From Curvibacter lanceolatus ATCC 14669 (lineage in GTDB: Bacteria > Pseudomonadota > Gammaproteobacteria > Burkholderiales > Burkholderiaceae_C): a DNA stretch of 64,000 bases. Positions 7,501-15,492 of this stretch are shown here, piece after piece. The position numbers were made by a program, and so were the translations under genes. Numbering within the stretch: the stretch's first letter is position 1; each line of letters opens with the position of its first letter. The stretch spans positions 248,001-312,000 of the forward strand of contig NZ_KB906257.1 in assembly GCF_000381265.1 (NCBI RefSeq). Direction: 5' to 3'. The notes beneath the pieces were generated by a model. That model made no database searches. It worked only from the letters and a program-made list of their open reading frames with translations, and was not told the origin of the DNA.

Positions 7501-9936
7501 ATGTCCGGACAACCCCCCCTGCCTGCCACGTCCATCGACCTGCCGCTGCTTCCGCTGCGCGATGTGGTCGTGTTCCCCCACATGGTGATTCCGCTTTTCG
7601 TCGGCCGCCCCAAGAGCATCAAGGCTCTGGAGTTGGCGATGGAGGCCGAGCGCCGCATCATGCTCGTGGCCCAGCGCACCGCCGCCAAGGACGAGCCCTC
7701 GGTGGCCGACATGTTCTCGGTCGGTTGCGTCTCGACCATCCTGCAGATGCTCAAGCTGCCCGACGGCACCGTCAAGGTGCTGGTGGAAGGCCAGCAGCGC
7801 GCCACGGTCGAGAAGATCGACGATGCTGAGAGTCACTTCTCGGCCACCGTGCTGCCTCTGCCCGTGCCCGAGGTCGAGCCTGAAGGCGCCAAGGCCAGCG
7901 AGATCGAAGCCCTGCGCCGCGCCGTGATGCAGCAGTTTGACCAGTACGTCAAACTCAACAAGAAGATTCCACCCGAGATCCTGACCTCGATCGCCAGCAT
8001 CGACGATCCGGGTCGCCTGGCCGACACGATTGCCGCGCATTTGCCGCTGAAGCTCGACAACAAGCAGGCTGTGCTTGACCTGGCTGGCATCAAGGAACGA
8101 CTCGAAAATCTCTACGAGCAGCTGGAGCGCGAGGTCGACATCCTCAATGTCGACAAGAAGATCCGTGGTCGCGTGAAGCGCCAGATGGAGAAGAACCAGC
8201 GCGACTTCTACCTCAATGAGCAGGTCAAGGCCATCCAGAAGGAACTGGGCGAAGGCGAAGAGGGTGCGGACATCGAGGAGATCGAGAAGCGCATCAAGGC
8301 CGCCAAGATGCCCAAGGACGCCTTGAAGAAGGCCGAGAGCGAGCTCAAGAAGCTCAAGCTCATGTCGCCCATGTCGGCCGAGGCCACCGTGGTGCGTAAC
8401 TACATCGACGTGCTGGTGGGCCTGCCCTGGGCCAAGAAGACCAAGATCAAGCACGATCTGGGCAATGCCGAGAACGTGCTCAACGAAGACCACCATGGCC
8501 TTGAAAAGGTCAAGGACCGCATTCTTGAGTACCTCGCGGTGCAACAGCGTGTCGACAAGGTGAAGGCGCCCATCCTGTGCCTGGTCGGCCCCCCGGGCGT
8601 GGGCAAGACCTCGCTGGGCCAGTCGATCGCCAAGGCCACCGGGCGCAAGTATGTGCGCATGGCCTTGGGCGGCATGCGCGACGAGGCCGAGATCCGCGGG
8701 CATCGCCGCACCTACATCGGCGCCTTGCCGGGCAAGGTGCTGCAGAGCCTGACCAAGGTCGGCACGCGCAACCCGCTGTTCCTGCTGGATGAGATCGACA
8801 AGCTGGGCACGGATTTCCGGGGCGACCCCTCGAGCGCTCTGCTGGAAGTGCTGGACCCCGAGCAGAACCACACCTTCGGTGACCATTATGTGGAGGTCGA
8901 CTTCGACCTGTCCGACGTGATGTTCGTGGCGACCTCCAACTCCATGAACATCCCGCCCGCGTTGCTGGACCGCATGGAAGTGATCCGCCTCTCGGGCTAC
9001 ACCGAAGACGAGAAGACCAGCATCGCCGAGAAATACCTGCTGCCCAAGCAGATGAAGAACAACGGCGTGAAAGACAGTGAGTTGCTGGTCACGGAAGAAG
9101 CCATCCGCGACATGGTGCGCTACTACACCCGTGAAGCGGGCGTGCGTTCGCTCGAGCGTGAGCTCTCCAAGATCTGCCGCAAGGTGGTCAAGGGCCTGTT
9201 GCTCAAGAAGATGACGCCCAAGGTGGTGGTGACCGGCGAGAACCTGGACCAGTTCCTGGGCGTGCGCAAGTACACCTATGGCCGTGCCGAGCAACAGAAC
9301 CAGGTGGGTCAGGTCGTTGGCCTGGCCTGGACCGAGGTGGGTGGCGATCTGCTGACCATCGAAGTTGCCTTGATGCCCGGCAAGGGCAACATCACCCGCA
9401 CCGGCTCGCTGGGCGACGTGATGAAGGAGTCCGTCGAGGCCGCCCGCACGGTGGTGCGCAGCCGCTCCAGGGCGCTGGGCATCAAGAACGAGGTGTTCGA
9501 GAAGAACGACATCCACATCCACGTGCCCGATGGCGCGACGCCCAAGGACGGCCCGAGTGCCGGCGCGGCCATGACCACCGCTTTTGTCTCGGCGCTCACC
9601 GGCATTCCGGTGCGCAGTGATGTGGCCATGACGGGCGAGATCACCTTGCGTGGCGAAGTGACGGCCATCGGTGGCTTGAAGGAAAAGCTGCTGGCGGCCT
9701 TGCGGGGTGGCATCAAGACGGTGCTGATCCCGGAGGAAAACGTCAAGGACCTGCAGGAGATCCCCGAGAACGTGAAGAACGGCCTCGAGATCGTGCCCGT
9801 CAAGTGGATCGACAAGGTGTTGGAGGTCGCTCTGGAGCGTGTTCCGGCCCCGCTGACGGACGAGGAAGTGGCGGCCAGCACGGCGGCTGCTGCCGCGCCG
9901 GCGCCGGCAGTGGCTCCGGACGGCCTGAAGCACTGA
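7501..9936 (+). CDS. lon: Lon, ATP-dependent serine protease
   Basis: An 811-residue LonA protease. ATG 7501 follows an AAAGGA site; the frame is open upstream to 7405, but those codons do not resemble Lon. Domains: N-terminal substrate-binding domain (about 15-210), a coiled-coil linker, an AAA+ module with GPPGVGKT near 363-370, and a C-terminal peptidase domain. The catalytic dyad is Ser686 (in DGPSAGAA) and Lys729, spaced 43 residues as in E. coli. The alanine-rich tail is a common lineage-specific extension. It degrades damaged and short-lived regulatory proteins in the cytoplasm. Confidence 0.98.
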   Translation: MSGQPPLPATSIDLPLLPLRDVVVFPHMVIPLFVGRPKSIKALELAMEAERRIMLVAQRTAAKDEPSVADMFSVGCVSTILQMLKLPDGTVKVLVEGQQRATVEKIDDAESHFSATVLPLPVPEVEPEGAKASEIEALRRAVMQQFDQYVKLNKKIPPEILTSIASIDDPGRLADTIAAHLPLKLDNKQAVLDLAGIKERLENLYEQLEREVDILNVDKKIRGRVKRQMEKNQRDFYLNEQVKAIQKELGEGEEGADIEEIEKRIKAAKMPKDALKKAESELKKLKLMSPMSAEATVVRNYIDVLVGLPWAKKTKIKHDLGNAENVLNEDHHGLEKVKDRILEYLAVQQRVDKVKAPILCLVGPPGVGKTSLGQSIAKATGRKYVRMALGGMRDEAEIRGHRRTYIGALPGKVLQSLTKVGTRNPLFLLDEIDKLGTDFRGDPSSALLEVLDPEQNHTFGDHYVEVDFDLSDVMFVATSNSMNIPPALLDRMEVIRLSGYTEDEKTSIAEKYLLPKQMKNNGVKDSELLVTEEAIRDMVRYYTREAGVRSLERELSKICRKVVKGLLLKKMTPKVVVTGENLDQFLGVRKYTYGRAEQQNQVGQVVGLAWTEVGGDLLTIEVALMPGKGNITRTGSLGDVMKESVEAARTVVRSRSRALGIKNEVFEKNDIHIHVPDGATPKDGPSAGAAMTTAFVSALTGIPVRSDVAMTGEITLRGEVTAIGGLKEKLLAALRGGIKTVLIPEENVKDLQEIPENVKNGLEIVPVKWIDKVLEVALERVPAPLTDEEVAASTAAAAAPAPAVAPDGLKH

Positions 9937-9948
9937 AAGAGCCTTGCT

Positions 9949-9987
9949 CAAATTTCGCCCCGTGAGTCCTGATGGGTGCGAAATTTG
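9949..9987. repeat. Inverted repeat between lon and tRNA-Gly
   Basis: CAAATTTCGC (9949-9958) and GCGAAATTTG (9978-9987) are perfect 10-bp arms with a 19-nt spacer. No T run follows, so a simple intrinsic terminator is unlikely. It sits immediately before the TATAAT of the tRNA genes and could be a lon mRNA 3' hairpin or a protein-binding site. Confidence 0.5.
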
Positions 9988-9990
9988 GGC

Positions 9991-9996
9991 TATAAT
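9991..9996 (+). promoter_or_regulatory. Possible -10 element for tRNA-Gly and tRNA-Cys
   Basis: A perfect TATAAT lies 43 bases before the mature tRNA-Gly. No good -35 box is visible at 17-18 bases upstream, so the assignment rests on the -10 alone. Confidence 0.4.
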
Positions 9997-10038
9997 TTTT
10001 GGATCGCAGCAAGCTTGGTAGCCAGGGTTGCTGAGAAT

Positions 10039-10114
10039 GCGGGAATAGCTCAGTTGGTAGAGCGCAACCTTGCCAAGGTTGAGGTCGAGAGTTCGAGACT
10101 CTTTTCCCGCTCCA
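10039..10114 (+). tRNA. tRNA-Gly (anticodon GCC)
   Basis: A 76-nt tRNA with encoded CCA. The acceptor GCGGGAA pairs with TTCCCGC, and the loop TTGCCAA gives anticodon GCC at 10072-10074. It is very close to the E. coli glycine tRNA. It is followed after 53 bases by tRNA-Cys in the same direction, probably on one transcript. Confidence 0.97.
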
Positions 10115-10167
10115 GATTTCCGAAAAGGGAAGCCAGTGCTTCCCTTTTTCGTCAGAGCAGTCAGCAC

Positions 10168-10241
10168 GGCGCGATAGCAAAGCGGTTATGCCCCGGATTG
10201 CAAATCCGGTTAGTCCAGTTCGACTCTGGATCGCGCCTCCA
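10168..10241 (+). tRNA. tRNA-Cys (anticodon GCA)
   Basis: A 74-nt tRNA with encoded CCA. The acceptor GGCGCGA pairs with TCGCGCC, and the loop TTGCAAA holds GCA at 10200-10202. Its last 45 bases recur at 15019-15063, which marks the insertion of a second element into this gene. Confidence 0.96.
10197..10241 (+). repeat. att repeat, left copy (3' part of tRNA-Cys)
   Basis: A 45-bp segment, from the anticodon loop to CCA, identical to 15019-15063. Flanking bases differ on both sides, so the repeat is sharply bounded. Confidence 0.9.
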
Positions 10242-10307
10242 ATATTCATGCGGGTTTGCACGGTTTTCGCTGCAAAACCCGCTCTACAAAATCAGCCCTC
10301 CCTCTAC

Positions 10308-10332
10308 AAAACAGGATTCAAACCCCTGTTTT
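10308..10332. terminator. Hairpin downstream of tRNA-Cys
   Basis: AAAACAGG and CCTGTTTT are perfect 8-bp arms around a 9-nt loop. A/T-rich ends on both sides would let it work in both directions. It lies inside the element, between the tRNA gene and the remains of the convergent integrase. Confidence 0.45.
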
Positions 10333-10349
10333 CCATGACGCGATTTGGC

Positions 10350-11234
10350 TCAGCTATCGCCTGAGCGCTCTGCCCGCGACCTGTCTGCGTGCGCTCTCAA
10401 ACGCAGCCAAATTCGGATGCAGCTTCCGCCCCTTCGGGGCTTCCCTGGGGCAATGCCCCAGACCCTTCTACCCCAACGCCTGACGGTCCGTATGACTGCC
10501 CTTCGAGCTGGTGTCGTGCGGTGCCTGCAACAGGCCGAGCCGGCGGCGTGGCGACCTGGTGTTGGGCCTTTGCCAGGTGCTGGCCAGAGCGGTGCGCGCG
10601 CCGGCGGCGGGCTGGCCATCGAGCTGGTGCCGGGCAGGGCCTGCAACCAGGCCGAGCCGGCGACACGTCGACCTGGTGCCAGGCATTGGGCAGGGCCCGC
10701 CGGCGGCGGGCTGGCCATCGAGCTGGTGCCGGGCAGGGCCTGCAACCAGGCCGAGCCGGCGACACGTCGACCTGGTGCCAGGCATTGGCCAGGTGCTGGC
10801 CAGAGCGGCGTGCACGCCGGCAGCAGGCTGGCCATCGAGCTGGGGTCGGGCGGGGCCTGCAACCAGGCTGAGCCGGTGGCGTGGTGGCCTGGTGCTGGCC
10901 AGAGCGGCGCGCACGCCGGCGGCGGGCTGGCCATCGAGCTGGTGCCGGGCAGGGCCTGCAGGCGCTCAAGTTCCCCCACGTTGTCTCTCTGGGTTCTCGG
11001 GGCTTTGGTCGGAATCACCTCACGGGAATACCTGGCCGCAAGCACCTCGAAGGTTCGCGCATCCGGGGCGGGTTCAGTCCCCTCCAGCCGCGCCCAGGCA
11101 AGCAAGGCCTCTGCACGATGCGGCCCGAGTGCCGTCCACTTCCGAGGCGTCCCGCTTGTCACGTGGTAATACCGCCCTTCCTTCAGGTGCAGGCCCTTTG
11201 GCAACCCCTTGTTCACAGTCCTTTTTCTGCCCAT
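10350..11234 (-). pseudogene. Integrase: intact N-terminus, catalytic domain replaced by tandem repeats
   Basis: Residues 1-92 from ATG 11234 read as a phage integrase N-terminus: MGRKRTVNKGLPKGLHLKEG, then an RYYHV strand, a TFEVLAARYSREVIP core-binding start and TQRDNVGELERL. From residue 93 the frame enters four low-complexity repeat units of 33/39 residues and then arginine-rich non-homologous sequence. No catalytic R, H-x-x-R or Y motif is present. The start lies 3 bases after the DUF4224 stop, the usual pairing for these integrases. The frame stays open only because the repeats are multiples of three. Confidence 0.7.
10527..10958. repeat. Four tandem imperfect repeats, alternating 99 and 117 bp
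   Basis: Units run 10958-10860 (99), 10859-10743 (117), 10742-10644 (99) and 10643-10527 (117) on the minus strand. Each contains the plus-strand landmark CTGGCCATCGAGCTGG, at 10612, 10711, 10828 and 10927. The 117-bp form differs by an 18-bp insertion. Read in the integrase frame, each unit gives a Pro/Ala-rich peptide containing SSMAS. Confidence 0.85.
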
Positions 11235-11236
11235 GC

Positions 11237-11482
11237 TCAACGCCTCCGAATCGCCGAAAAGTCGGGCTGCTCTGCATTGGCATCCAGCCCCGCCCCTGAT
11301 ACCTGCGCATGCGCCCTGAGGCCCATGCGCTCCCCGAAATAGGCCCGTGCAACCCGGGGCTGAGCATTCCTGGCCAACGCGTAGTGCCACCTGTTCTTGT
11401 CAAGCCAACGGGCCTGAAACCGTGGCGCTTTGAACCCGGTCAGCTCGGCCAGCTCATCCGCACTCAGGAACAGGCCGCTCAT
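11237..11482 (-). CDS. DUF4224 small phage protein
   Basis: An 81-residue protein that opens with MSGLFLSADELAELTGFKAP and has Trp26, a KNRWHYA stretch and ARAYF, which together are the DUF4224 pattern. Genes of this family sit directly before tyrosine integrases in prophages and may act as excisionase-like or control proteins; the function is not established. It overlaps the upstream gene by four bases (ATGA) and the integrase start follows its stop by 3 bases, so the three are one transcription unit. Confidence 0.75.
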   Translation of the reverse strand: MSGLFLSADELAELTGFKAPRFQARWLDKNRWHYALARNAQPRVARAYFGERMGLRAHAQVSGAGLDANAEQPDFSAIRRR

Positions 11483-11661
11483 GCACTACCCCCTTGCCTG
11501 AACTTCGCTTTTCGCACCCTCATACGCTTTATGGCCGGATCGCTTTTCATCCTCCTATTGAGCCGTGCCACGTATTTTTCAAACCGGGCTGTGTTGTGCG
11601 CGACGCTCAACCCCCGAATCAATCGGAACTCGCCGGGCCGTCTTTTTGTGGGCAAAAACAT
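11479..11661 (-). CDS. Small basic protein, element-encoded
   Basis: Sixty residues, strongly basic (RRMKSDPAIKRMRVRKAKF near the end), with no family I recognise. It is supported by an AGGAGAG site directly before ATG 11661 and by the 4-base overlap with the DUF4224 gene. Small size and charge would suit a DNA- or RNA-binding accessory factor, but that is a guess. Confidence 0.55.
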   Translation of the reverse strand: MFLPTKRRPGEFRLIRGLSVAHNTARFEKYVARLNRRMKSDPAIKRMRVRKAKFRQGGSA

Positions 11662-11678
11662 GCTCTCTCCTCTTCGCG

Positions 11679-12164
11679 TCAGAGCGCCTTAGACCGTGAC
11701 GCATTGCGCCGATGGCCGGTTGAACTGGATGGGGTGGACACGGTTGAACCGGCGCCGGGGGCTGGTTCAACTCGCAATTTGGCTCGATGAGCAGGGGCAC
11801 GCGGTGCCCCTAGATCGACCGGCACGCCTGGTGCTGGATCGTTGGCAGAGCCGAATTGAGCGATTCGCCCCAAACGATGCATGGCACCCTGGAGGCGCTC
11901 AATCTCTGAGAGGCGAGCACGGGCCAGGCCTGCACTCATGATTGCTGCGTTGTGGGCTTCGGCATCAACGGCCGACATGCCCCACTTGGTGAGCCAAAAC
12001 ACGGCCAGCAAAATGGCACGCGGCGCTGAATCGTGCTTGATCCACTTTTTGACCATGGCCTCAGACACCCCCAAGGACTTCGCTACATCCTTCGGGCTTG
12101 GGCTTCCAATGTCTTCCAGCATCAACCACAGCGGAGGGGTTTGAGAGGGCAGGCGATTAAGCAT
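11679..12164 (-). CDS. HTH-type phage protein next to the replication initiator
   Basis: 161 residues. PSPKDVAKSLGVSEAMVKKW (about 23-42) is a clear helix-turn-helix with W in the recognition helix. It is followed by a hydrophobic helix (ILLAVFWLTKWG) and a helical ALARARLSEIERLQG stretch, then a low-complexity Pro/Ala tail. Its start overlaps the end of the initiator gene by 8 bases, so translation is probably coupled. Role inferred: a control or accessory protein for replication of the element. Confidence 0.6.
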   Translation of the reverse strand: MLNRLPSQTPPLWLMLEDIGSPSPKDVAKSLGVSEAMVKKWIKHDSAPRAILLAVFWLTKWGMSAVDAEAHNAAIMSAGLARARLSEIERLQGAMHRLGRIAQFGSANDPAPGVPVDLGAPRAPAHRAKLRVEPAPGAGSTVSTPSSSTGHRRNASRSKAL

Positions 12165-13452
12165 TGACGCCTCCCGCTTGCCCCGTCAATGCGGTGTTCT
12201 TGCGCGCTACGGCGAATTGCATATGCTCACCCCTCTCTGATCTCCAATCAGTCCGCCCCGCACTCGGCAGCGGTGCCCGGTGCGGGGCACTTCTATTCCC
12301 TCCCCCGACGTCTCCCAACTCCATGCCTTGCAGGGTGGTTTGCCCTTTGGTTTGAAAATTCCCTTTGAAATCAATGGGTGCGCAGTTATTGAATCGAGTC
12401 CAAGGTGGGGAAAGATCGCCGCTTTGAGCTTCGCTCTTGCGCGGCTCAATGCGCCATTCATCGACTCTCGTCGTGATTTCCACGCCGGCTTCGAGGTCCA
12501 CGGCGACCCCCAGAAGCCCCCGCAAACCCTTTGTCACCTCATCGGGATACCTGGCGCTATCGCGCTCGACATAGACCGGCTTGAACGCGATTTCGAAGGC
12601 GTCAACCACATGCAGCCATTGGCCATAGTTGTTTGATCGCGTGGCATCGTGCGCAGCCTTCAGCGCCTGGCTTGGTGCATCGAATTCCTTCAGGCGATAC
12701 AGCTCGCGAGTCGGTGTGATCGGAGGCACTCCAAAGAACTGAAATTGCCTGATGCCCCATGCCCTGGCCCATGCCACAACGCGCTGAGCCGCGTCCGCGC
12801 CGGTGTCGCCCGTTTCGTCGTCAACATCGACACCCTCACCATCGATGCTTTTTGAAACATACTTCGCGACATACCCAACAGCACTGCCCCGCTTCGGGTC
12901 AATGTGTTCGACCTTGAATCGGTGCTCATCCGCACCTGGCTCATCGGGTGAGTCGGCCAGGGCATAGGCCTGAATAGCCGCCGTGACCTTGCTTGCGTCC
13001 TCAGGTCTGACGAACACCAGCACATGCCAATGTGGGCAAGCGTCGTGATGAGGCTCCACCACCCGGACGCCTGAAATCCCCACCCCGGCATTGCTCAGCT
13101 TGCGCGTCGCAAGTCGCCACACACGATTCAGATGGGCCTGTGCGTCTCGCGGGCTGGTGCCGTCATAGGCGGGATTTGCAGCCCCCGTGAAATGCCTGGC
13201 ATGCATCCGACTAGGGCAGGTGATAGTCAGGAACAGCGCCACCTCTTCACGCGCCTTTGTGAACTCCTCCACCCCCCGAATTCGAGCCATCATGGCTTTG
13301 CGACGATTGGCCGGGTTTGACAGGCTGGCTGCTGCAACCTCTTCCAGAGGGATCACCTCCCCCGTGCATTGATTGACCACCTGCATGGAAGCCAAAACGG
13401 CGGCGACCCTGGTCCTGTTCTGCATCGCCCGCGCCATGGTCTTTTCAGACAC
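12157..13452 (-). CDS. GPA-family rolling-circle replication endonuclease, 5' end cut by inversion
   Basis: 431 residues from GTG 13452. The metal-binding HUH motif is seen in CPHWHVLVFV (about 140-149) and the catalytic tyrosine motif in GYVAKYVSKSI (about 193-203, two Tyr four apart). These enzymes nick one strand at the origin and stay covalently bound to start rolling-circle copying. LTITCPSRMHARH is a family landmark upstream of the HUH motif. The frame continues 5' of GTG as AGRYVSEKTMARAMQ; the matching N-terminal piece lies on the opposite strand at 14407-14540. The present protein therefore lacks its natural N-terminus, though the catalytic core is complete. Confidence 0.75.
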   Translation of the reverse strand: MSEKTMARAMQNRTRVAAVLASMQVVNQCTGEVIPLEEVAAASLSNPANRRKAMMARIRGVEEFTKAREEVALFLTITCPSRMHARHFTGAANPAYDGTSPRDAQAHLNRVWRLATRKLSNAGVGISGVRVVEPHHDACPHWHVLVFVRPEDASKVTAAIQAYALADSPDEPGADEHRFKVEHIDPKRGSAVGYVAKYVSKSIDGEGVDVDDETGDTGADAAQRVVAWARAWGIRQFQFFGVPPITPTRELYRLKEFDAPSQALKAAHDATRSNNYGQWLHVVDAFEIAFKPVYVERDSARYPDEVTKGLRGLLGVAVDLEAGVEITTRVDEWRIEPRKSEAQSGDLSPPWTRFNNCAPIDFKGNFQTKGQTTLQGMELGDVGGGNRSAPHRAPLPSAGRTDWRSERGEHMQFAVARKNTALTGQAGGVNA

Positions 13453-13463
13453 GTAACGCCCGG

Positions 13464-13784
13464 CCTTCCCCTCGGGAAATTCGATTGCTTTGCGAAGCTC
13501 TAACAGTCACCCCAAACTACCTGATCTATGGGGACAACGCCCCGTTCCATGAGAGCAACGACTATCAGCGATATGGCCTCTTTTACAGGGGGGCTGCTGA
13601 GAACTATGCGTGGATGCTTTACGTCTTGATGAAATCCCATCCCAATCACTCAGAGGCTGCCATGCGGCTGCTGCTGGACCTGGCTCGGAGCGCGAACAAA
13701 AAGTTCGATGTTGGAGCCCAAAGCGAAGCAAACGAGATGTTCCTGAGCATGGCCGAAGAGCTCAAGGCAAAGTCAAAGGCCTAA
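13464..13784 (+). pseudogene. C-terminal half of the element's XRE repressor (inverted segment)
   Basis: The reading RPSPREIRLLCEALTV followed by PNYLIYGD is the middle of a phage-type XRE repressor, just after the helix-turn-helix. There is no upstream DNA-binding part here. The missing half, ending in YESGTNRPS, is at 14538-14866 on the minus strand. The two halves join perfectly if 13466-14540 is flipped. The C-terminal domain is helical (YAWMLYVLMKS, AAMRLLLDLARS). A product could start at TTG 13485 but would lack DNA binding. Confidence 0.7.
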
Positions 13785-13823
13785 CACTAGGCCAAAGCCG
13801 CCCGGCCGGGTCGGCCATTTCAT

Positions 13824-13921
13824 GAAATTTTAAATTTCACTCTTGCAATTAAAAATTGCAAGCGCTATCCTTCGCTCGCGTTCGAAACGATTCATTGCAT
13901 TTTCGAAATGAATCAATGCAA
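13824..13921 (+). promoter_or_regulatory. Cluster of palindromes upstream of the HTH gene
   Basis: There are three symmetrical sites in 98 A/T-rich bases. GAAATTT-T-AAATTTC is at 13824-13838. TTGCAATT-AAA-AATTGCAA is at 13843-13861. The arms GATTCATT (13889-13896) and AATGAATC (13907-13914) interlock with TTGCATT/AATGCAA (13895-13921). They lie between the repressor remnant and ATG 13940, so operators and a promoter are the likeliest role. A replication origin is possible because the initiator lies near. Confidence 0.6.
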
Positions 13922-13939
13922 ACAACGAAAGGATAGGAA

Positions 13940-14476
13940 ATGAATGCAGCGACCAAGCGTGTAGTGACAGCAGAGCAGCTCAGGCAGGCAGTGAGCGATC
14001 TGGGGTTGACTGGGGCAGCAATTGCGGAGGGCTCGGGCTTATCGAAAGCCTACATAAGCGAGTTCAGGGCAGGGACACGGAACCTCTCGGCAGCCCAGCA
14101 AGCCCAATTGAGGGACTACCTCGAAGCAGAGTACGAAGCCCAGGGAAAAGCGTTTCCCGATGAGAAGAAGCCAACAAGCGAAGACCTGATTCTCCAGGGC
14201 CTTCAAAACATGGGCGGCGCAGTGCAGCGTGTCTCACGTCCGGCATTGATGATGGCCGATCACATCGACCCAGCCACAGCCGACAAAGTCTCCCACCTGA
14301 TTGAAGCAAACAGGCTCAAGGTTGCGGACATTCTCAACGGCGAGTTCAAGGCTGGCGGCTTGCTGGATGGCGCATTTTCCCGCGAAACAGAAAGCGCGAT
14401 ACGTGAGCTTACGTCGCGCACCTGTCTGATGAGCGATTCACCACCGTGGGCGATCCGCAATGCGCGTACCACCTGA
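13940..14476 (+). CDS. HTH phage protein, probably frameshifted near its end
   Basis: 178 residues, with GAAAGGA ahead of ATG 13940. Residues about 12-65 hold a helix-turn-helix: LTGAAIAEGSGLSKAYISEF, then RAGTRNLS. Acidic and helical parts follow. The last ~30 residues change character, and another frame opens at 14407 with protein-like sequence, so a small indel near 14405 is likely. It lies wholly in the inverted segment; in the ancestral order it was on the minus strand between repressor and initiator. Possible role: copy or excision control. Confidence 0.6.
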   Translation: MNAATKRVVTAEQLRQAVSDLGLTGAAIAEGSGLSKAYISEFRAGTRNLSAAQQAQLRDYLEAEYEAQGKAFPDEKKPTSEDLILQGLQNMGGAVQRVSRPALMMADHIDPATADKVSHLIEANRLKVADILNGEFKAGGLLDGAFSRETESAIRELTSRTCLMSDSPPWAIRNARTT

Positions 14477-14540
14477 AAGAGGATGAAGCTGAGTCGCTGG
14501 TGCAGGCAATTCGCAAGCGCCTTGGTTTGCGTGCTGCGAA
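14407..14540 (+). pseudogene. N-terminal piece of the GPA initiator (inverted segment)
   Basis: After a TGA at 14404 this frame reads AHLSDERFTTVGDPQCAYH and ends in LVQAIRKRLGLRAAK. Across the inversion breakpoint it joins AGRYVSEKTMARAMQ of the minus-strand initiator with no gap. No ATG is present; GTG 14443 is the only usual start. It is no longer connected to the catalytic part. Confidence 0.6.
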
Positions 14541-14866
14541 GGGCGGTTTGTCCCCGACTCATACAACGAGAGCACAGCCCTTGATATGCCTTTTTCCTCT
14601 GCATCAAGGCTCTTGGTGAGGTCTGCAAGGTCTCCTTGCGTCAGGCCTTTCGCTTTTCTGCTTTCCTGAATTCTTGCGCCGAGCTCGTCTTCTGGCGGTG
14701 TGCTCCACCGGCCAGGCTGCCGCCTCCCCGCCGGTTGTTTGGCAGCTTCAGCATTCGCCCCGGCCTCAAGGTCTGCGATCTCTACAGCGAGACGCTCCAG
14801 CTCCAGGTTCTTCATGCTGTCGATGGTTGACCCCTTGGGAGTCTCAGGCTTCTTGCGGGTAGACAT
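14538..14866 (-). pseudogene. N-terminal half of the element's XRE repressor
   Basis: From ATG 14866: a charged N-terminal helix (LERLAVEIADLEAG), then the XRE helix-turn-helix LGARIQESRKAKGLTQGDLA and SRAVLSLYESGTNRPS. The frame then runs into unrelated sequence and stops at 14438. The true continuation, PREIRLLCEAL, is at 13470 on the plus strand. A DNA-binding fragment could still be made and might repress weakly. Confidence 0.7.
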
Positions 14867-15018
14867 TGCCGCAGTTTAACGTTGCATCTTGGGGGCGTCT
14901 CATGTTCTACAAAGCGACAGAACGGGCGTCCACGCCACTCTCAGCGGATGTGCTAGAAGTAGACTTGTTGTAGATGCAACTTCTTCTATCTTGTTGCTAC
15001 GCTTGGGCTTCCTCGTGC

Positions 15019-15063
15019 ATTGCAAATCCGGTTAGTCCAGTTCGACTCTGGATCGCGCCTCCA
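15019..15063 (+). repeat. att repeat, right copy (tRNA-Cys 3' duplicate)
   Basis: A perfect 45-bp copy of 10197-10241 without the tRNA 5' half. The strong hairpin 24 bases further on is presumably the original terminator of the tRNA operon, displaced by the insertion. Confidence 0.9.
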
Positions 15064-15086
15064 TCTTTTCATCCCTTGCGGATGTC

Positions 15087-15114
15087 AAAAAGCCCAGCAA
15101 TGCTGGGCTTTTTT
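15087..15114 (+). terminator. Strong intrinsic terminator (original tRNA-Cys terminator)
   Basis: AAAAGCCCAGCA and TGCTGGGCTTTT are perfect 12-bp arms around a very small loop, with six T at the 3' side. The A-rich 5' side makes it potentially bidirectional. Confidence 0.85.
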
Positions 15115-15492
15115 GTTTCCATTTTCTCTTTGTGTCAGCCGATTACATCGACTGGTAGACGTTTGTTCTGTCTTGGGCGTCAGTGTGTCCGTGGCTTGCG
15201 CGTTACGCAGGGTATGCGACAGATTCCGATTGGCGCATCGGTGTGACAAACAGCCATTTTTGGTGATTTCGTTATCGAAAGCTTTATATTTTTCGGGCAT
15301 CATCCTTCAGGTGCATTTGAAAAAATGTGCAAAAATTGTTGCTATCTTGCCATGAGTGTGTTTGGCGAGACTGAGTTGATCTGATTTATCAGATTTTGGC
15401 TGATTTTGGGTGGAATTTGTAGACGATTGCACCAGGTGAGTCAACTCAGCTGTGTCGTCACACCGTTCATATTTTTCTGAGGGCCTGTGTTG
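15115..15492. other. Non-coding stretch before the polysaccharide locus
   Basis: About 380 bases, more A/T-rich than the neighbours, with no convincing gene on either strand. It must hold the promoter and leader of the exopolysaccharide genes that start at 15493. I cannot pick a promoter with confidence. Confidence 0.5.

Larger units (their letters stand above)
10242..15063. mobile_element. tRNA-Cys integrated element with rolling-circle initiator (4.8 kb)
   Basis: It lies between the perfect 45-bp tRNA-Cys repeats. From the left it holds an integrase whose catalytic part has been replaced by tandem repeats, DUF4224, two small phage-type genes and a GPA-family replication endonuclease. Then comes an inverted 1.07-kb segment, and last a repressor half near the right end. 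No capsid, terminase or conjugation gene is present. I infer an integrative plasmid or satellite that replicated by rolling circle. It is now immobile unless helped, because no intact recombinase remains. Confidence 0.82.

Noticed and set aside
7477-10167. An 896-codon open frame antisense to lon
   Set aside because: It is the mirror of GC-rich lon codons, with His/Gln/Leu-rich low-information sequence and no domain. lon itself is complete with all motifs.
10527-10958. CRISPR array
   Set aside because: Units are 99/117 bp of imperfect repeat without short constant repeats and unique spacers, and no cas gene is near.
10345-11169. Long frames on both strands over the tandem repeats at 10.5-11.0 kb
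   Set aside because: Several frames are open only because the repeat length is a multiple of three and GC-rich. Only the integrase N-terminus on the minus strand looks like protein.
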